A stretch of DNA of 64,000 nucleotides from Bradyrhizobium embrapense (GCF_001189235.2 NZ_LFIP02000001.1:620001-684000); one strand, 5' to 3'. Positions 27,333 to 37,073 are shown, counted from the stretch's first letter. Made by a program: numbers and translations. Notes: generated by a model from the letters alone, not told the origin.

Positions 27333-27983
27333 ATGCGGGTTCGTGTCTCCGATGAGCTTTGTCGACGGATCGAAAGCGATATCGCTGAGGGACGGCTGCT
27401 CCCCGGCGACAAGCTGGACGAGCAGAGCCTCGCCAGACGCTTTTCTGTCTCGCGCACGCCAGCGCGGGAAGCGCTGCTTCGCTTGGCCAATGAGGGTCTC
27501 GTTAAGTTCAGGTCGCGCCAAGGCGCGACCATCGCGAGCATGACGCCTCAGCGGGCGATCGGCATGGTGGAAATTCTCACTGCGCTCGAAGCAGAGGCTG
27601 CAGGTCTCGCGGCGCGCCGAATGACTGTCGCCGAACGAACCGACCTGCGTGAGATACACGAGCAGTGCGCACAAGCCGTGCACTCCGGCAATACGGCGCG
27701 CTACGTCGAACTCAACACCGCATTTCACCAAGCCATCTACGCTGGCGCGCGCAACACGCCCCTGGCCGATCTCGTGACTGAAACCCGCCTTCGCATGCGG
27801 TTCTTCCGGCATCAGAGCTTGTCGCGACCGGCCCGCCTCGCGGCATCATTCGGCGAGCACGCTCTGATCGTCCGGGCGATTGAAACAGGGAGCGAAAGCG
27901 AAGCACAGCAATCGATGCGCGCTCACATCATCGTCGGCGGCAACCTCTTTGCCGACATGGTCGCTTCCATCAAGTCCGAGTGA
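27333..27983 (+). CDS. GntR-family transcriptional regulator, FCD subfamily
   Basis: A 216-residue regulator with an N-terminal winged helix-turn-helix (EGRLLPGDKLDEQSLARRFSVSRTPAREALLRL, about residues 18-52) and a C-terminal FCD domain with LNTAFHQAIYAGA and EHALIVRAIE as candidate metal/ligand positions. It is divergent from the hydratase-CoA transferase-binding protein-lipase set and shares the spacer holding the GTATAC sites. It probably autoregulates and controls that set. Confidence 0.88.
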   Translation: MRVRVSDELCRRIESDIAEGRLLPGDKLDEQSLARRFSVSRTPAREALLRLANEGLVKFRSRQGATIASMTPQRAIGMVEILTALEAEAAGLAARRMTVAERTDLREIHEQCAQAVHSGNTARYVELNTAFHQAIYAGARNTPLADLVTETRLRMRFFRHQSLSRPARLAASFGEHALIVRAIETGSESEAQQSMRAHIIVGGNLFADMVASIKSE

Positions 27984-28082
27984 CGGTTCGACTCACAGCG
28001 TAGCCGTGTACACCTGAGCCGCCCCTTAGAAAAAGAGCGATAATTTGCTGCACCGAGAGCCTTAAGCGCTCGGCCCTTCTGC

Positions 28083-28375
28083 ACGATCGAGCGCGCTGCG
28101 ATACTACGTCAGTGACGCCGCGATGGGATTTCGGACTTCCGCTACGATAAACCAAGCGCAACACACCGATCAGAATTCTCAACGTGAAGGAGGCGAGAAA
28201 ACAGTTGGCTAAACTACCCTAAACTGCGCAATGCCAGCCGGTCGTACTACTCCCGCAACATTGTTCAAGGTGTCGCTAGCACGTTGATTTGTAAGCAGCA
28301 GTCGGCAAGGTCGACGGTCAAATACCGATCGCCAGTCCGTCAAAAATCCTTGCTCTTGATTCCGCAGAAAGATTT
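28083..28375 (+). repeat. Diverged direct repeat, right copy
   Basis: This is the right-hand counterpart of 15697-15985. It begins within GATCGAGCGCGCTGCGATAC, includes GAATTCTCAACGTGAAGGAG, and ends near TTGATTCCGCAGAAAGATTT. It lies between the GntR gene and the conjugation operon. Its origin is unknown; it may be a remnant of an insertion element or of a duplicated target region. Confidence 0.65.
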
Positions 28376-28394
28376 TCACTTTTCTTGAGGATCG

Positions 28395-28643
28395 ATGGCA
28401 TCACATCTATCGAGACCGGTTTGGCTATACCAACTTGGGTGGGCCGCGTTCGTAACGGTCAGCGCCCTGCCGTACTCTACCGTCGAAGCTGCAGTTCCTT
28501 CTGAAGTCGCCGATCAGTTTCGCGATCATGACGATCGGAGCGTGGACGCGCTTGCGTTCCGGCTATCCGCAGGGCACGGCAGTCACACGACTTTTGCGGC
28601 TCGTAGCGCCGCGACCTCGGCGTCGCTCTCCTATCAAGACTAA
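28395..28643 (+). CDS. Small open frame with a possible signal peptide (doubtful)
   Basis: An 82-residue frame with GAGG just upstream of its ATG and a hydrophobic N-terminal stretch (LYQLGWAAFVTVSAL) followed by a possible cleavage after VEA. The rest is compositionally unremarkable and matches no family I know. It stands alone in a 720-base space that otherwise holds only the repeat copy. It may be a remnant or a chance frame. Confidence 0.25.
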   Translation: MASHLSRPVWLYQLGWAAFVTVSALPYSTVEAAVPSEVADQFRDHDDRSVDALAFRLSAGHGSHTTFAARSAATSASLSYQD

Positions 28644-28707
28644 AACAATCTGTGCGGGCGGTCGAACAGGCAATCGCCGTCTTGAAGCCTTCTGACGGCT
28701 AACAAGC

Positions 28708-28938
28708 TCACGACGAAGATGTCTCCCCTGGCCTTCCTGTCCTCTTCGACCTTCGGAAATCAGAGTCCCTTTCAAGAAATGCCTCCAGCATGAACGGTAT
28801 CAGTTCGGCTACTTCTTCTTTGCTGCCATACGTCTCTGCATAGAAGTCGGCATACTCTCTCAAGCGTTGTGCAAGGCTTGGCGTCAATAGAATGCTCATC
28901 TTCACCGGCGTCCGGTCAGGCAGCTTCGCAAGCTTCAT
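28708..28938 (-). CDS. DUF2274 protein, last gene of the trb operon
   Basis: A 76-residue protein with the DUF2274 pattern: LPDRTPVKMSILLTPSL near residue 6, then LREYADFYAETYG and LIPFMLEAFLERD. DUF2274 genes characteristically follow trbI in conjugation operons of alphaproteobacterial ICEs. Here it overlaps the trbI stop by four bases. The ribbon-helix-helix-like start suggests DNA or protein binding, but its role is unknown. Confidence 0.8.
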   Translation of the reverse strand: MKLAKLPDRTPVKMSILLTPSLAQRLREYADFYAETYGSKEEVAELIPFMLEAFLERDSDFRRSKRTGRPGETSSS

Positions 28939-30206
28939 CTCTCACCTTGTCTGAATTCCTGGTATGGCTTCAGCACCAGATCCTTCGAAACAATCACCCG
29001 CAGCGGCCAGCCCGGTCGCACCGTGATCGTCGGCTGCACGTCGAGCTCGCGCTCCACTAGGCGCTGGCCGGCACGATTGGTCGTTTGCTGCGTGCTTTCC
29101 CGCAGCGCCTTGACGAGATCGCTCTCGTCGTTGCCGATCGATAGCTGCGTCCCCACCCCGATCAGGGTCGCCAGGGCAACGCCCTTGAGCAACTGCCAGG
29201 TATGGAAGTCCACCTGGTCTTCAAGCCCGGCATAGCCTGCGATGTCTGTAGCCGGAAGGTTCTCGATCACGATCGAATTGCCGTTGGGCAGGATCAGGCG
29301 CGTCCAGACGACCAGCGCCCGCTTCTGGCCGAAGGCAACGACGCTGTCGTACTTGCCCACAAGCCGAGTCCCTTGTGGGATCAGAAGATGCTCTCCAGTC
29401 ACCGTATCGTAGACGTTCTCGGTGACCTGGCCGATGGTCGCCCCCGGCAGATCCGAATTCAGTCCCGTGACGAGGCTCGCCGTGATGATTGACCCGGCCA
29501 TCACGGCATAGGTGGATGGTGCCGGTTTGAGCGCATGGGGGTTGGTGGTCTCAGTGTCGGCTTTCGCTCCCACGAATGCGAGCTTTCGCGCCTGCGATGA
29601 GGGAATGATCTCGCTGGAGCGATCGACCATCGCCTGCGCCGTCTTTGCGAGTTCTGCAGCGGACGGCCCTGTATCGGGCGTTGAAGGCCGAAATGCGGAC
29701 GGGAAAGCAGCCGGTGCTTCTGTCGTGCTTGCCTGCTTGCGCTTGTCCTGCTTCTCCGACAGGCGGATGAACAATCCCGACTCCTTTGCTTGCTGAGCAA
29801 TCCGCGCCTGCCGGACTCGCTCGGTCCGTTCGGCGTCTTCCTCCGGGTTGGCCCGGAAGCCGGCGTCCGATGCCACGCCGGCCTTCTTCTCGTTTTCGGC
29901 AAAGGCCCGGCCGATGTCTCCAGGCGACGGCGGTCCAAGCCGTGGCGTCGATGGGGGCAACTCCTCATAGGACTTTGGCAGCTTGCTCAAGCCCTCGGCA
30001 GTCTGCTTGCGGTCCGTGTTGTAAAGCTCTGTCCGCTCCGACGGCTTGAAGGAGCGCGGCCGGAGTGCAATGAGCGCCGCCCCGGCAACGAACAGCGCGG
30101 CCATCGCGCAACCGATCATGAGAGCGCGCCTGTTGAGGCGCCGAACAGGCCGCGGCCGCGCTCGCAGCTCCAGGGGTTCTGGATCCTGATCCAATCCCGT
30201 CGTCAT
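28935..30206 (-). CDS. trbI: TrbI/VirB10-type conjugal transfer protein
   Basis: A 423-residue protein with a cytoplasmic N-terminus, one membrane helix at about residues 27-48 (RALMIGCAMAALFVAGAALI), a proline-rich periplasmic stretch and the conserved C-terminal VirB10 domain (PHALKPAPSTYAVMAGSIITASLVTGLNSDLPG, about residue 225 onward, then HLLIPQGTRLVGKYDS). It spans the envelope and links the inner-membrane ATPases to the outer-membrane core. Start 30206 overlaps the trbG stop by four bases. Confidence 0.93.
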   Translation of the reverse strand: MTTGLDQDPEPLELRARPRPVRRLNRRALMIGCAMAALFVAGAALIALRPRSFKPSERTELYNTDRKQTAEGLSKLPKSYEELPPSTPRLGPPSPGDIGRAFAENEKKAGVASDAGFRANPEEDAERTERVRQARIAQQAKESGLFIRLSEKQDKRKQASTTEAPAAFPSAFRPSTPDTGPSAAELAKTAQAMVDRSSEIIPSSQARKLAFVGAKADTETTNPHALKPAPSTYAVMAGSIITASLVTGLNSDLPGATIGQVTENVYDTVTGEHLLIPQGTRLVGKYDSVVAFGQKRALVVWTRLILPNGNSIVIENLPATDIAGYAGLEDQVDFHTWQLLKGVALATLIGVGTQLSIGNDESDLVKALRESTQQTTNRAGQRLVERELDVQPTITVRPGWPLRVIVSKDLVLKPYQEFRQGER

Positions 30207-31228
30207 GACGCGCTCCCGGTGCCGAAGACCTGCGAGACCGGTCGCGCATCGATACGGATAATCCGGACGATGCGCTGCGGATCTTCACCAAGGCGAAGCT
30301 CGGCGGCACCGAACATCCGATCCACGATGTAATAGGATCCGCGAAGCCGGTAGTTGACGAGGTTCGGCCGGCCATCGGCTCCAGCAACAAACAACGGCGG
30401 CGCCTCGCCTTGCGACAGGCCGGACGGCATCTGGATATAGACCTTGCGGCCATCGTCGAAGGCGCGCAGCGGACGCCAGGGTGGATCGTCTCCTTCAATC
30501 CGATAGCGGAAATTCAGACTGTCGAGCCGGACGCCGCGGTCGGCGACCCGCTCTTCGCTCTCCTGAGCGACGACGTTCTGCTTGTGGAGCGCGACGAGCG
30601 TATCGGTCGGATACGTCCAGGAGATGGACGCCATATAGGTCTGCTTCGTCGAGACGAGTTCAAGGTGATAGGCTCGCCGGTCAGTCAGGACCACGAGGTT
30701 GGTCTGAATATCCGGCAACGTTGGCTTGACCAGGATGTGCACCCGCCGGGTGCTTCCCTGCCCGCTCGAAGTATCACCAACCACCCAGCGAACCGTATCG
30801 CCCGTGGATACGTCGATCAGCTCCTCGCCGGGTTGAAGTGCAATAGTCGAGACCTTTTCCGGGCTTGCATAGAGCCGATAGAGCGCACCTTCCGTCCAAG
30901 GGTAGACCTGGATCGCGTTGATGTATCCGGCGCGCGTCGGCTCCATCCTCGCCGCCTTGTTGGCCTTGGCGATCGCCTGCTCCGGCGGCAGTTTTTCCGC
31001 CTTGGCACCCTTTGCCGGAAGCGGCTTCAACTGGCCCGGCAACGGGAGGACTTTGGGCGTTTCGACGACTTGCACCGGCGCCGGCGGATCGGTTTCTGGA
31101 AGCGCTTTCTCAAAGGTCATCTCGTCGTAGGGCGCTTCGAGATTGAGTTTGGTTGCGCATCCTGCAAGCCCAAGCGACAATGCGAGGACGCTGGCCGACG
31201 CAAGCTTGGTGAGGGCTTTAGGATTCAT
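30203..31228 (-). CDS. trbG: TrbG/VirB9-type conjugal transfer lipoprotein
   Basis: A 341-residue protein. The start at 31228 is chosen because it overlaps the trbF stop (ATGA) and gives a lipoprotein signal ending in LGLAGC. The VirB9/CagX domain runs from about residue 95 (INAIQVYPWTEGALY) to the end (GSYYIVDRMFGAAELRLG). It forms the outer-membrane part of the mating-pore core complex with TrbI. A longer open frame to 31399 is an extension into trbF. Confidence 0.92.
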   Translation of the reverse strand: MNPKALTKLASASVLALSLGLAGCATKLNLEAPYDEMTFEKALPETDPPAPVQVVETPKVLPLPGQLKPLPAKGAKAEKLPPEQAIAKANKAARMEPTRAGYINAIQVYPWTEGALYRLYASPEKVSTIALQPGEELIDVSTGDTVRWVVGDTSSGQGSTRRVHILVKPTLPDIQTNLVVLTDRRAYHLELVSTKQTYMASISWTYPTDTLVALHKQNVVAQESEERVADRGVRLDSLNFRYRIEGDDPPWRPLRAFDDGRKVYIQMPSGLSQGEAPPLFVAGADGRPNLVNYRLRGSYYIVDRMFGAAELRLGEDPQRIVRIIRIDARPVSQVFGTGSAS

Positions 31229-31929
31229 TTGGCATCTCCGATGAGGTCGCGCGACCAGTTGAGGGAATGGACGTAGAGGCCGAGAGGGTTCTTCCGCAGC
31301 GTTTCGGCATCCGCGGTCGGCTTGAGGACCGTGGTGACGAGGCCGGTGAAGCGCTCTGTTTTTGCGATCGAGCCGTTCTCGTAGGTGTTCTCTTTCCAAC
31401 GGATCTCGAAGCTGTCGCCCGACGCACGCACGACGGACGTAACTTCGGCGGTCACGGTCTTGGAGCCGATCTTCGTGAACGGGTCGGCTTCCCGCGCGTA
31501 GTCGTTCAAAGCCTGCGCGCCGCGATCGGTGACGAAGTCGTACGCATGCAGCCAGTTCGCCCGGACGATGACGGGATCGATGGACAGGGAGCGAACGTTC
31601 TCGATGAACCGCGCAAGGAAATGCGCGATCTGCGCATCCGACGGCTGGTAGGCCTCGAGCGCCGGCCCGACGGCTCGAACTTCGCCGAGCCGATCGACCT
31701 CGACCACGTAGGGAACGACACCCGAGCGAGCGATCTGGGTGAAGATCGCCAATCCGAGGACGCTGGACAAGCCGATGGCTGCCAGCGCTGCCAACCGCCA
31801 GTTGCTGGCCTGAACGCGGGCGGACCCGAGCCGCTCGTCCCAGACCTGCGCGGCTTTCTGATAGGGCGTGACCGGCTCTGGCGTCTCGCCATAGCGGACG
31901 GACACGCGCTGAAAGGGGTGACCAGCCAT
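31225..31929 (-). CDS. trbF: TrbF/VirB8-type conjugal transfer protein
   Basis: A 234-residue protein with a short cytoplasmic N-terminus (PYQKAAQVWDERLGSARVQASNWR), one membrane helix at about residues 44-63 and a periplasmic VirB8-like domain. It is a bitopic nucleation factor of the type IV secretion channel. It lies three bases after trbL and overlaps trbG. Confidence 0.92.
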   Translation of the reverse strand: MAGHPFQRVSVRYGETPEPVTPYQKAAQVWDERLGSARVQASNWRLAALAAIGLSSVLGLAIFTQIARSGVVPYVVEVDRLGEVRAVGPALEAYQPSDAQIAHFLARFIENVRSLSIDPVIVRANWLHAYDFVTDRGAQALNDYAREADPFTKIGSKTVTAEVTSVVRASGDSFEIRWKENTYENGSIAKTERFTGLVTTVLKPTADAETLRKNPLGLYVHSLNWSRDLIGDAK

Positions 31930-31932
31930 ATC

Positions 31933-33087
31933 CTACTCCTCCCCCAGCTTCGGGCCCGACGAATGCCCGCCTTTGTCACCCTCTTTCAGAGTGTGAGCCG
32001 CGACTTGCGCCGCTTCCCGCGCGTGTCCGCGTCCTGACGGCGCCGCCGCACGGCTTGCGCCTGACGCGGCCGCTCCGTTTGGTGCTCCGCCGCTCGAGAG
32101 TTGATCCATGGCCGACGCCCGACCTGATGCGCCGGCGGCCGAAGACGCTCCAGTGAGCGCCGCCGCGGAGCGGACCGCAGTCATTGAGCCGCCTGCAGCA
32201 AGGCGTAGCCCGCCGGCGGCCATCGCGCCGCCGCCAATGGCGATAGCCGCTGCCCCCGCCACCGTTCCTGCGGCTGCACCCGCGCCCAGCTGAGGTGCAC
32301 CTGAGACCAATCCCGCCGCGATTCCCGGGCCGAAGATTCCAAGGCCGAACAGCGAGAGCGCCGCCAGCAACAAGCTCATGGCCGATGCGATATCGACCGG
32401 CCGCGTCAGCGTGCTCGCGAGTTGGGCAAAGATGGTCGAACCGATGCCGATGATGATCGCAAGAACCATCACCTTCACTCCCGAGGCGATCACGTTGCCG
32501 AGCGTCTTTTCCGCAAGGAATGCGGTCTTTCCCCATAGCGCGAACGGGACGAGAATGAAGCTCGCGAGGGTCGTCAGCTTGAATTCGATCAGCGTGACGA
32601 AGAGCTGCACCGAAAGGACGAAGAACGCGAGCACGATCAGGATCCAGCAGAACAGCAGGATCAGGATCGTCGGCAGGTTGGTCAGGACATCAAAGCCTGA
32701 GAATTGGCTGGTCTCCTCCAGAAGGGGATGGGCGGCCGTAAAGCCGGCGGATGCGACAAAGCCAGGCCGTGCCAGGTCGGCGGCGCTCAAAGTTCCGCCG
32801 GAAGCCTTCAGGCCGATGCTGGAGAACGACGTAAAGACAATATCGGCGAGGCTCTTGAAGTTGCCGATGATGAACGCAAACGCGCCGACGTACAGCACCT
32901 TCTTGGCAAGCGTGACCAGGATATGGTCATCCGCGCGCATGCTCCAGGCAAGGCCGGCGAGCGTCAGGTCGATCCCGATCAACGTCGAGCTCAGGAATGA
33001 AACGTCGCCGGACAGAAGGCCAAACCCGGAGTCGATGTAGTGCGAGAAGGTCTCGGTGAAACGGTCAATGACGGAGAGATCAGCCAT
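31933..33087 (-). CDS. trbL: TrbL/VirB6-type polytopic conjugal transfer protein
   Basis: A 384-residue protein with five or six membrane segments between about residues 20 and 260. An alanine/glycine-rich tail (LGAGAAAGTVAGAAAIAIGGG) and a polar end rich in Ser, Ala and Gly follow. TrbL forms the inner-membrane part of the translocation channel. In many related operons a small trbK gene lies between trbJ and trbL; here the gap is only 11 bases, so trbK is absent. Confidence 0.92.
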   Translation of the reverse strand: MADLSVIDRFTETFSHYIDSGFGLLSGDVSFLSSTLIGIDLTLAGLAWSMRADDHILVTLAKKVLYVGAFAFIIGNFKSLADIVFTSFSSIGLKASGGTLSAADLARPGFVASAGFTAAHPLLEETSQFSGFDVLTNLPTILILLFCWILIVLAFFVLSVQLFVTLIEFKLTTLASFILVPFALWGKTAFLAEKTLGNVIASGVKVMVLAIIIGIGSTIFAQLASTLTRPVDIASAMSLLLAALSLFGLGIFGPGIAAGLVSGAPQLGAGAAAGTVAGAAAIAIGGGAMAAGGLRLAAGGSMTAVRSAAALTGASSAAGASGRASAMDQLSSGGAPNGAAASGASRAAAPSGRGHAREAAQVAAHTLKEGDKGGHSSGPKLGEE

Positions 33088-33098
33088 GGTGCCCTCAC

Positions 33099-33851
33099 CT
33101 ACTTGCCGCTTGTGTAGGCGTGGCCATCGCCGATGAAGCGATTGAAACGCTCCTTCGCGGCGGCCGACGAGGCTTGCTGTTCGGCAGCACGCAACGCGTC
33201 CGCGCGCGCCTGGGTCGCCAGCAGTGCCTGGGTCTGCAACGACTGCTTGATCTGGAGGCCGAGGAGCTCGTTGCCGGACTGTTGGGCCTGCAATGAGCCG
33301 ACCGCCGCGGACGAATTCGCCATCAGGGTCCGAAGCGTCTGGCCGTCCTGATCGAGGCCGCTGACAATGGCGGACTGAATCGTGAGCGACTGTTTCAGTC
33401 CGTCGTAGCTATTGTCCCAGCGCGACGTCGCATCCTGGACCATCCTGTCCGACGAGACGGCTGAGGCGTATTGGCGAGGATAAAACCGCTCGAAATCCTG
33501 CTGGGTCTTCTGAACATCGAACGAGAGGTTCTTCGCTTGACCGATCAGCGTGTTCATCTGATTGATGGTCAATGTGAGCTGGCCGACGACGCTTGTCGGC
33601 AAGCTCGTAAGGTTCTTGGATTGATTGAGCAGCGACTGCGCCTGGTTTTGCAGGCTCCTGATCTGATTGTTGATCTGCTCCAGCGTTCTCGCAGCGGTCA
33701 GGAGGTTCTGACTGTAGTTGGAAGGATCGAACACGATATCGAACGCCCCGAGCCGCCGCGACCCATTCACGGCAATCACGAATGCTAGTATCGTGGTGAC
33801 AATAATCCTTGAGGTTGTACCCAGGAACATGCGGCCGGTCGTTTCGAGCAT
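33099..33851 (-). CDS. trbJ: TrbJ/VirB5-type conjugal transfer protein
   Basis: A 250-residue protein with an N-terminal hydrophobic segment (SRIIVTTILAFVIAV), a mature region beginning FDIVFDPSNYSQNLLTAART and long coiled-coil helices rich in Gln and Leu (about residues 55-110 and 190-235). TrbJ/VirB5 proteins are minor pilus or adhesion components at the pilus tip. It follows trbE by 32 bases. Confidence 0.92.
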   Translation of the reverse strand: MLETTGRMFLGTTSRIIVTTILAFVIAVNGSRRLGAFDIVFDPSNYSQNLLTAARTLEQINNQIRSLQNQAQSLLNQSKNLTSLPTSVVGQLTLTINQMNTLIGQAKNLSFDVQKTQQDFERFYPRQYASAVSSDRMVQDATSRWDNSYDGLKQSLTIQSAIVSGLDQDGQTLRTLMANSSAAVGSLQAQQSGNELLGLQIKQSLQTQALLATQARADALRAAEQQASSAAAKERFNRFIGDGHAYTSGK

Positions 33852-33883
33852 GGAAGACTCCAGAGATTAGATTGAGGTCGAGG

Positions 33884-36454
33884 TCAGCCCTTGCGGGCTT
33901 GTTCGAAGGTGCTGATGAGGTTGGCGGCCCAGTGCAGACCGCGCTCGGCGAGGTAGCGCTCGGCGAAACGGCGAGGCCCGGTGCGGGCCAGGACCGTGTC
34001 GACGGCACGCTGATCCTCAGCCGAGGACGCCGCCACAAGCGCAAGCGCCACTGGACCGAGCCCGAGCTCGAACAAGCGATTTCCGGCGCGGGACTGCAGA
34101 TAATAGTCGCGCTTGGGGAAGGCTTCCGCGATCAGGCGAACTTGCGTGTCGTTCAAGCCGAAGCGGCGATAGGTCTCGGTCTGGGTCGGCTCCAGCGCTC
34201 GGGGATTCGGCAGGAATATTCGGCTCGGACAGGATTCGATGATCGCAGGCGCAATCTGGCTGTCGGCGATATCGGCGAGCGACTGGGTCGCAAAGATTAC
34301 GGCCACGTTCTTCTTGCGCAGGGTCTTGAGCCATTCGCGAATCCGGCTCGCAAACAGCGGGTCGTCCAGGAACACCCAAGCCTCGTCCAGCACCAGCAGC
34401 GTAGGCCGGCCGTCGAAGCGATCTTCGAGAGTATGGAAGAGATAGGTCAGAACTGGCGCGACCAGCCCCGGCAGCGCCATCAGTTCTTCCATCTCGAAGG
34501 TGAGCACGTCCGCGCCGGACAGGCGGTCCGTGTCTGCGTCAAGGAAGCGGCCGTACGGTCCTTCCAGCGTGTACGGCTGCAACGCCTGCCGCAGCGCGTC
34601 GCGGGCGAGCAGCGCCACGAGCCCGGTCATCGTGCGCTGCGAGACGGGTGCAGACCCGAGGCTCCTCAGCGCCGACCAGAGCGTCTCCTTGACCTCGGGG
34701 GTCACGGTCACGCGCTCATGGGCCAGCACGCCGCAGAGCCAGTCGAGCGCCCAGACCCTCGCTCCCTCGTCTGCCACATCCTTGAGGGGCTGAAAGGCGA
34801 TGCCGCCTTTGGCGCCGAGCTCATACCAGGATCCCGACAATGCAAGCGTCGTGACCCGCGCCGACCGGCCCTTGTCAAACGTGATCAGCTGGGCGTTTGG
34901 GTAACGACGGAATTGCAACGCGAGCATCGAAAGCAGGACCGACTTGCCCGCGCCCGTAGGGCCGACGATGATGGTATGCCCGACGTCGCCGGCGTGGAGC
35001 GACAGCCGGAACGGTGTCGCCCCCTTGGTCTTGGCGATCAGAAGCGGCGGTCCATCAAGATGCTCGCACCGCTCGGGCCCGGCCCATACCGCCGACAACG
35101 GGCACATATGGGCGAGGTTGAGTGTGTGAACGATCGGCTGGCGGATGTTGGCATAGGCCTGGCCCGGCAGGCCGCCGAGCCAGGCTTCCACCGCGTTCAC
35201 GCTCTCGCGGATAGCCGTGAAACCCCTGCTATTGATCACCCGCTCGACGGCGCGGATTTTCTCGTCCGCTTGATGCGAGTCCTCGTCGCTGACCGTGACA
35301 GTCGTGGTGATGTAGCCGAACGCAACCAGATCGTCGCCAAGCTCGGAGAGCGCAGCATCGGCGTCGAGCGCCTTGTTGCTGGCGTCGGTGTCGAGCAGCG
35401 CCGCCTGCTCGTTGAACATGACCTCTTTGAGGATCGCTCCGAGCGATTTCCGTTTGGCAAACCATTGCCGCCGGTAGCGCGCCAGGGTCGCGTTTGCCTG
35501 CGTGCGGTTGATCGGGATGAAGCGAGTGGCCCAGCGGTAGGCGACGCCAAGCCTGTTCAGCTCATCAAGCAACCCCGGAAACGTGACGTGCGGAAACCCA
35601 AGGACGGTCAACGCACGTAGATGGCTGCGCCCGATTGCCGGGGACAATCCACCGGTGAGCGGCTCATCGCTGAGGAAACAATCGAGATAGGCCGGAATCC
35701 TGGGAACCAGGACCGGATGGCGTTTGGTCGAAACGCAGCTATGAAGATAGGTGAGCGTTTCCTCATCATTGAGCGGCCAGATTTCGGGGAGGACCGACGA
35801 GAGCAGATCGATCGCCCGGTCAGTTTCCTGAATGAACCTCTGCAGATGCTCGCGATAGCCTTTGTCGTTGCTGCCGAATCTCTGCTGATCGTCAATCCCG
35901 CTCTCGTCCCGATCCTCCTGCGCAAGGCGTTTGGTCGATTGTTCTCGACGAATGCGCCGGTCCTTTCGTGCAATGCCGTGCTTGTCCTTGGGGCGCTCGA
36001 GGAAGAGACCTTCGAGGCGCGAGATCCGCTCGGCAGGCGGCAAGTACATCAGTGTCAGATGCAGCACGCTTTCGAAATGCTGGCCGCCAGGGCGAGACGG
36101 ATCCTCCCATGCCGCCCCGGCGGCGCCTTCAAAAGCGGCCCGCCGCTCTTCGTCCACCAGCCAGGACACCGCATCGGGGAATTCCGACCGCGGATATTCA
36201 CCGGTCGGGATGCGGGTGGCATCGAAGAAGAGAGCCCAGCCCGAGCCGAAACGCTTCAGAACGTTATTGACGCGTGAGGTGACGCTCATCAGCTCGGCTT
36301 CGGTCGCGCTGTCGAGGTCCGGTCCGCGGTATCGGATCGTCCGCTGACAGCTGCCATCCTTGTTGAGGATGACGCCCGGGGCGACCAGGCATGCCCATGG
36401 CAGCCAATCGGCCAGCCGATACGCATTGCTGCGGAATTCTCTCAGGTTCAGCAT
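33884..36454 (-). CDS. trbE: TrbE/VirB4-type conjugal transfer ATPase
   Basis: An 856-residue ATPase. The start at 36454 (MLNLREFRSNAYRLADWLPW) overlaps the end of trbD by seven bases; a longer frame to 36574 would run into trbD and lacks homology-like sequence. The N-terminal CagE/VirB4 region is followed by Walker A GPTGAGKS near residue 494, Walker B LLVLDEAWVFLDDP near residue 686 and FATQSLADI. It powers pilus assembly and substrate transfer at the inner membrane. Confidence 0.94.
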   Translation of the reverse strand: MLNLREFRSNAYRLADWLPWACLVAPGVILNKDGSCQRTIRYRGPDLDSATEAELMSVTSRVNNVLKRFGSGWALFFDATRIPTGEYPRSEFPDAVSWLVDEERRAAFEGAAGAAWEDPSRPGGQHFESVLHLTLMYLPPAERISRLEGLFLERPKDKHGIARKDRRIRREQSTKRLAQEDRDESGIDDQQRFGSNDKGYREHLQRFIQETDRAIDLLSSVLPEIWPLNDEETLTYLHSCVSTKRHPVLVPRIPAYLDCFLSDEPLTGGLSPAIGRSHLRALTVLGFPHVTFPGLLDELNRLGVAYRWATRFIPINRTQANATLARYRRQWFAKRKSLGAILKEVMFNEQAALLDTDASNKALDADAALSELGDDLVAFGYITTTVTVSDEDSHQADEKIRAVERVINSRGFTAIRESVNAVEAWLGGLPGQAYANIRQPIVHTLNLAHMCPLSAVWAGPERCEHLDGPPLLIAKTKGATPFRLSLHAGDVGHTIIVGPTGAGKSVLLSMLALQFRRYPNAQLITFDKGRSARVTTLALSGSWYELGAKGGIAFQPLKDVADEGARVWALDWLCGVLAHERVTVTPEVKETLWSALRSLGSAPVSQRTMTGLVALLARDALRQALQPYTLEGPYGRFLDADTDRLSGADVLTFEMEELMALPGLVAPVLTYLFHTLEDRFDGRPTLLVLDEAWVFLDDPLFASRIREWLKTLRKKNVAVIFATQSLADIADSQIAPAIIESCPSRIFLPNPRALEPTQTETYRRFGLNDTQVRLIAEAFPKRDYYLQSRAGNRLFELGLGPVALALVAASSAEDQRAVDTVLARTGPRRFAERYLAERGLHWAANLISTFEQARKG

Positions 36455-36705
36455 GCGAGCCGGCCTTTGTGCTTGGTGTGACGGATGGTGACTTCGACGA
36501 AGGCCGGATCGCGCTTGGCGAGCCAAACGGCGGCGCTGTGCCCAATGACCCAGAGCACGAGGCCTGCGAGCCAAAGGCGCAAGCCCAGCGCCAGCACGGC
36601 CGAGAGGGTGCCGATCAGAATGGCAGCAGCACGCGGGGCACCGCCGATCAGGATCGGCTCAGTCAACGAGCGGTGGAGCACGAGTTCAAAACCATCGGGG
36701 CGCAT
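36448..36705 (-). CDS. trbD: TrbD/VirB3-type conjugal transfer protein
   Basis: An 85-residue membrane protein with the VirB3 pattern FELVLHRSLTEPILIGGAPR and a hydrophobic hairpin at about residues 24-58. The start at 36705 shares its A with the stop codon of trbC (TGATG), so the two are translationally coupled. It helps anchor TrbE/VirB4 to the membrane. Confidence 0.9.
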   Translation of the reverse strand: MRPDGFELVLHRSLTEPILIGGAPRAAAILIGTLSAVLALGLRLWLAGLVLWVIGHSAAVWLAKRDPAFVEVTIRHTKHKGRLAC

Positions 36706-37073
36706 CAGATCAGTGCTCCGCCACCGAATGAGAAGAACGACAGAAAGAAGGAGCTCGCGGCGAAGGCGATCGAGAGGCCGAACACGACCTGGACCATCTT
36801 GCGGAAGCCGCCGGAGGTGTCGCCGAAGGCAAGCGAAATGCCTGTTACCGTGATGATGATGACGGCGACGATCTTGGCGACGGGCCCCTGCACGGATTCC
36901 AGGACGCGCTCGAGCGGCGCCTCCCAAGGCATGCCCGAACCCGCGGCCTGGGCCGAAGTGATGCTGAGGAGCATGCAGGCCGAGGCAGCGCCAAGCCCGA
37001 CGAGCGGCAAGCCGCGAAATGAACAGTAGCCGCGAAGGCGCGAACACAGGTTTAGATGCAGTCGAATGGACAT
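36705..37073 (-). CDS. trbC: TrbC/VirB2-type pilin precursor
   Basis: A 122-residue protein with a long signal region ending at SAQA near residue 43, then two membrane helices ([20 protein letters not shown] and [22 protein letters not shown]), the standard layout of conjugative pilins. GGAG lies nine bases before the ATG. The mature subunit would polymerise into the mating pilus and may be processed by the TraF peptidase encoded at 49043-49582. Confidence 0.92.
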   Translation of the reverse strand: MSIRLHLNLCSRLRGYCSFRGLPLVGLGAASACMLLSITSAQAAGSGMPWEAPLERVLESVQGPVAKIVAVIIITVTGISLAFGDTSGGFRKMVQVVFGLSIAFAASSFFLSFFSFGGGALI

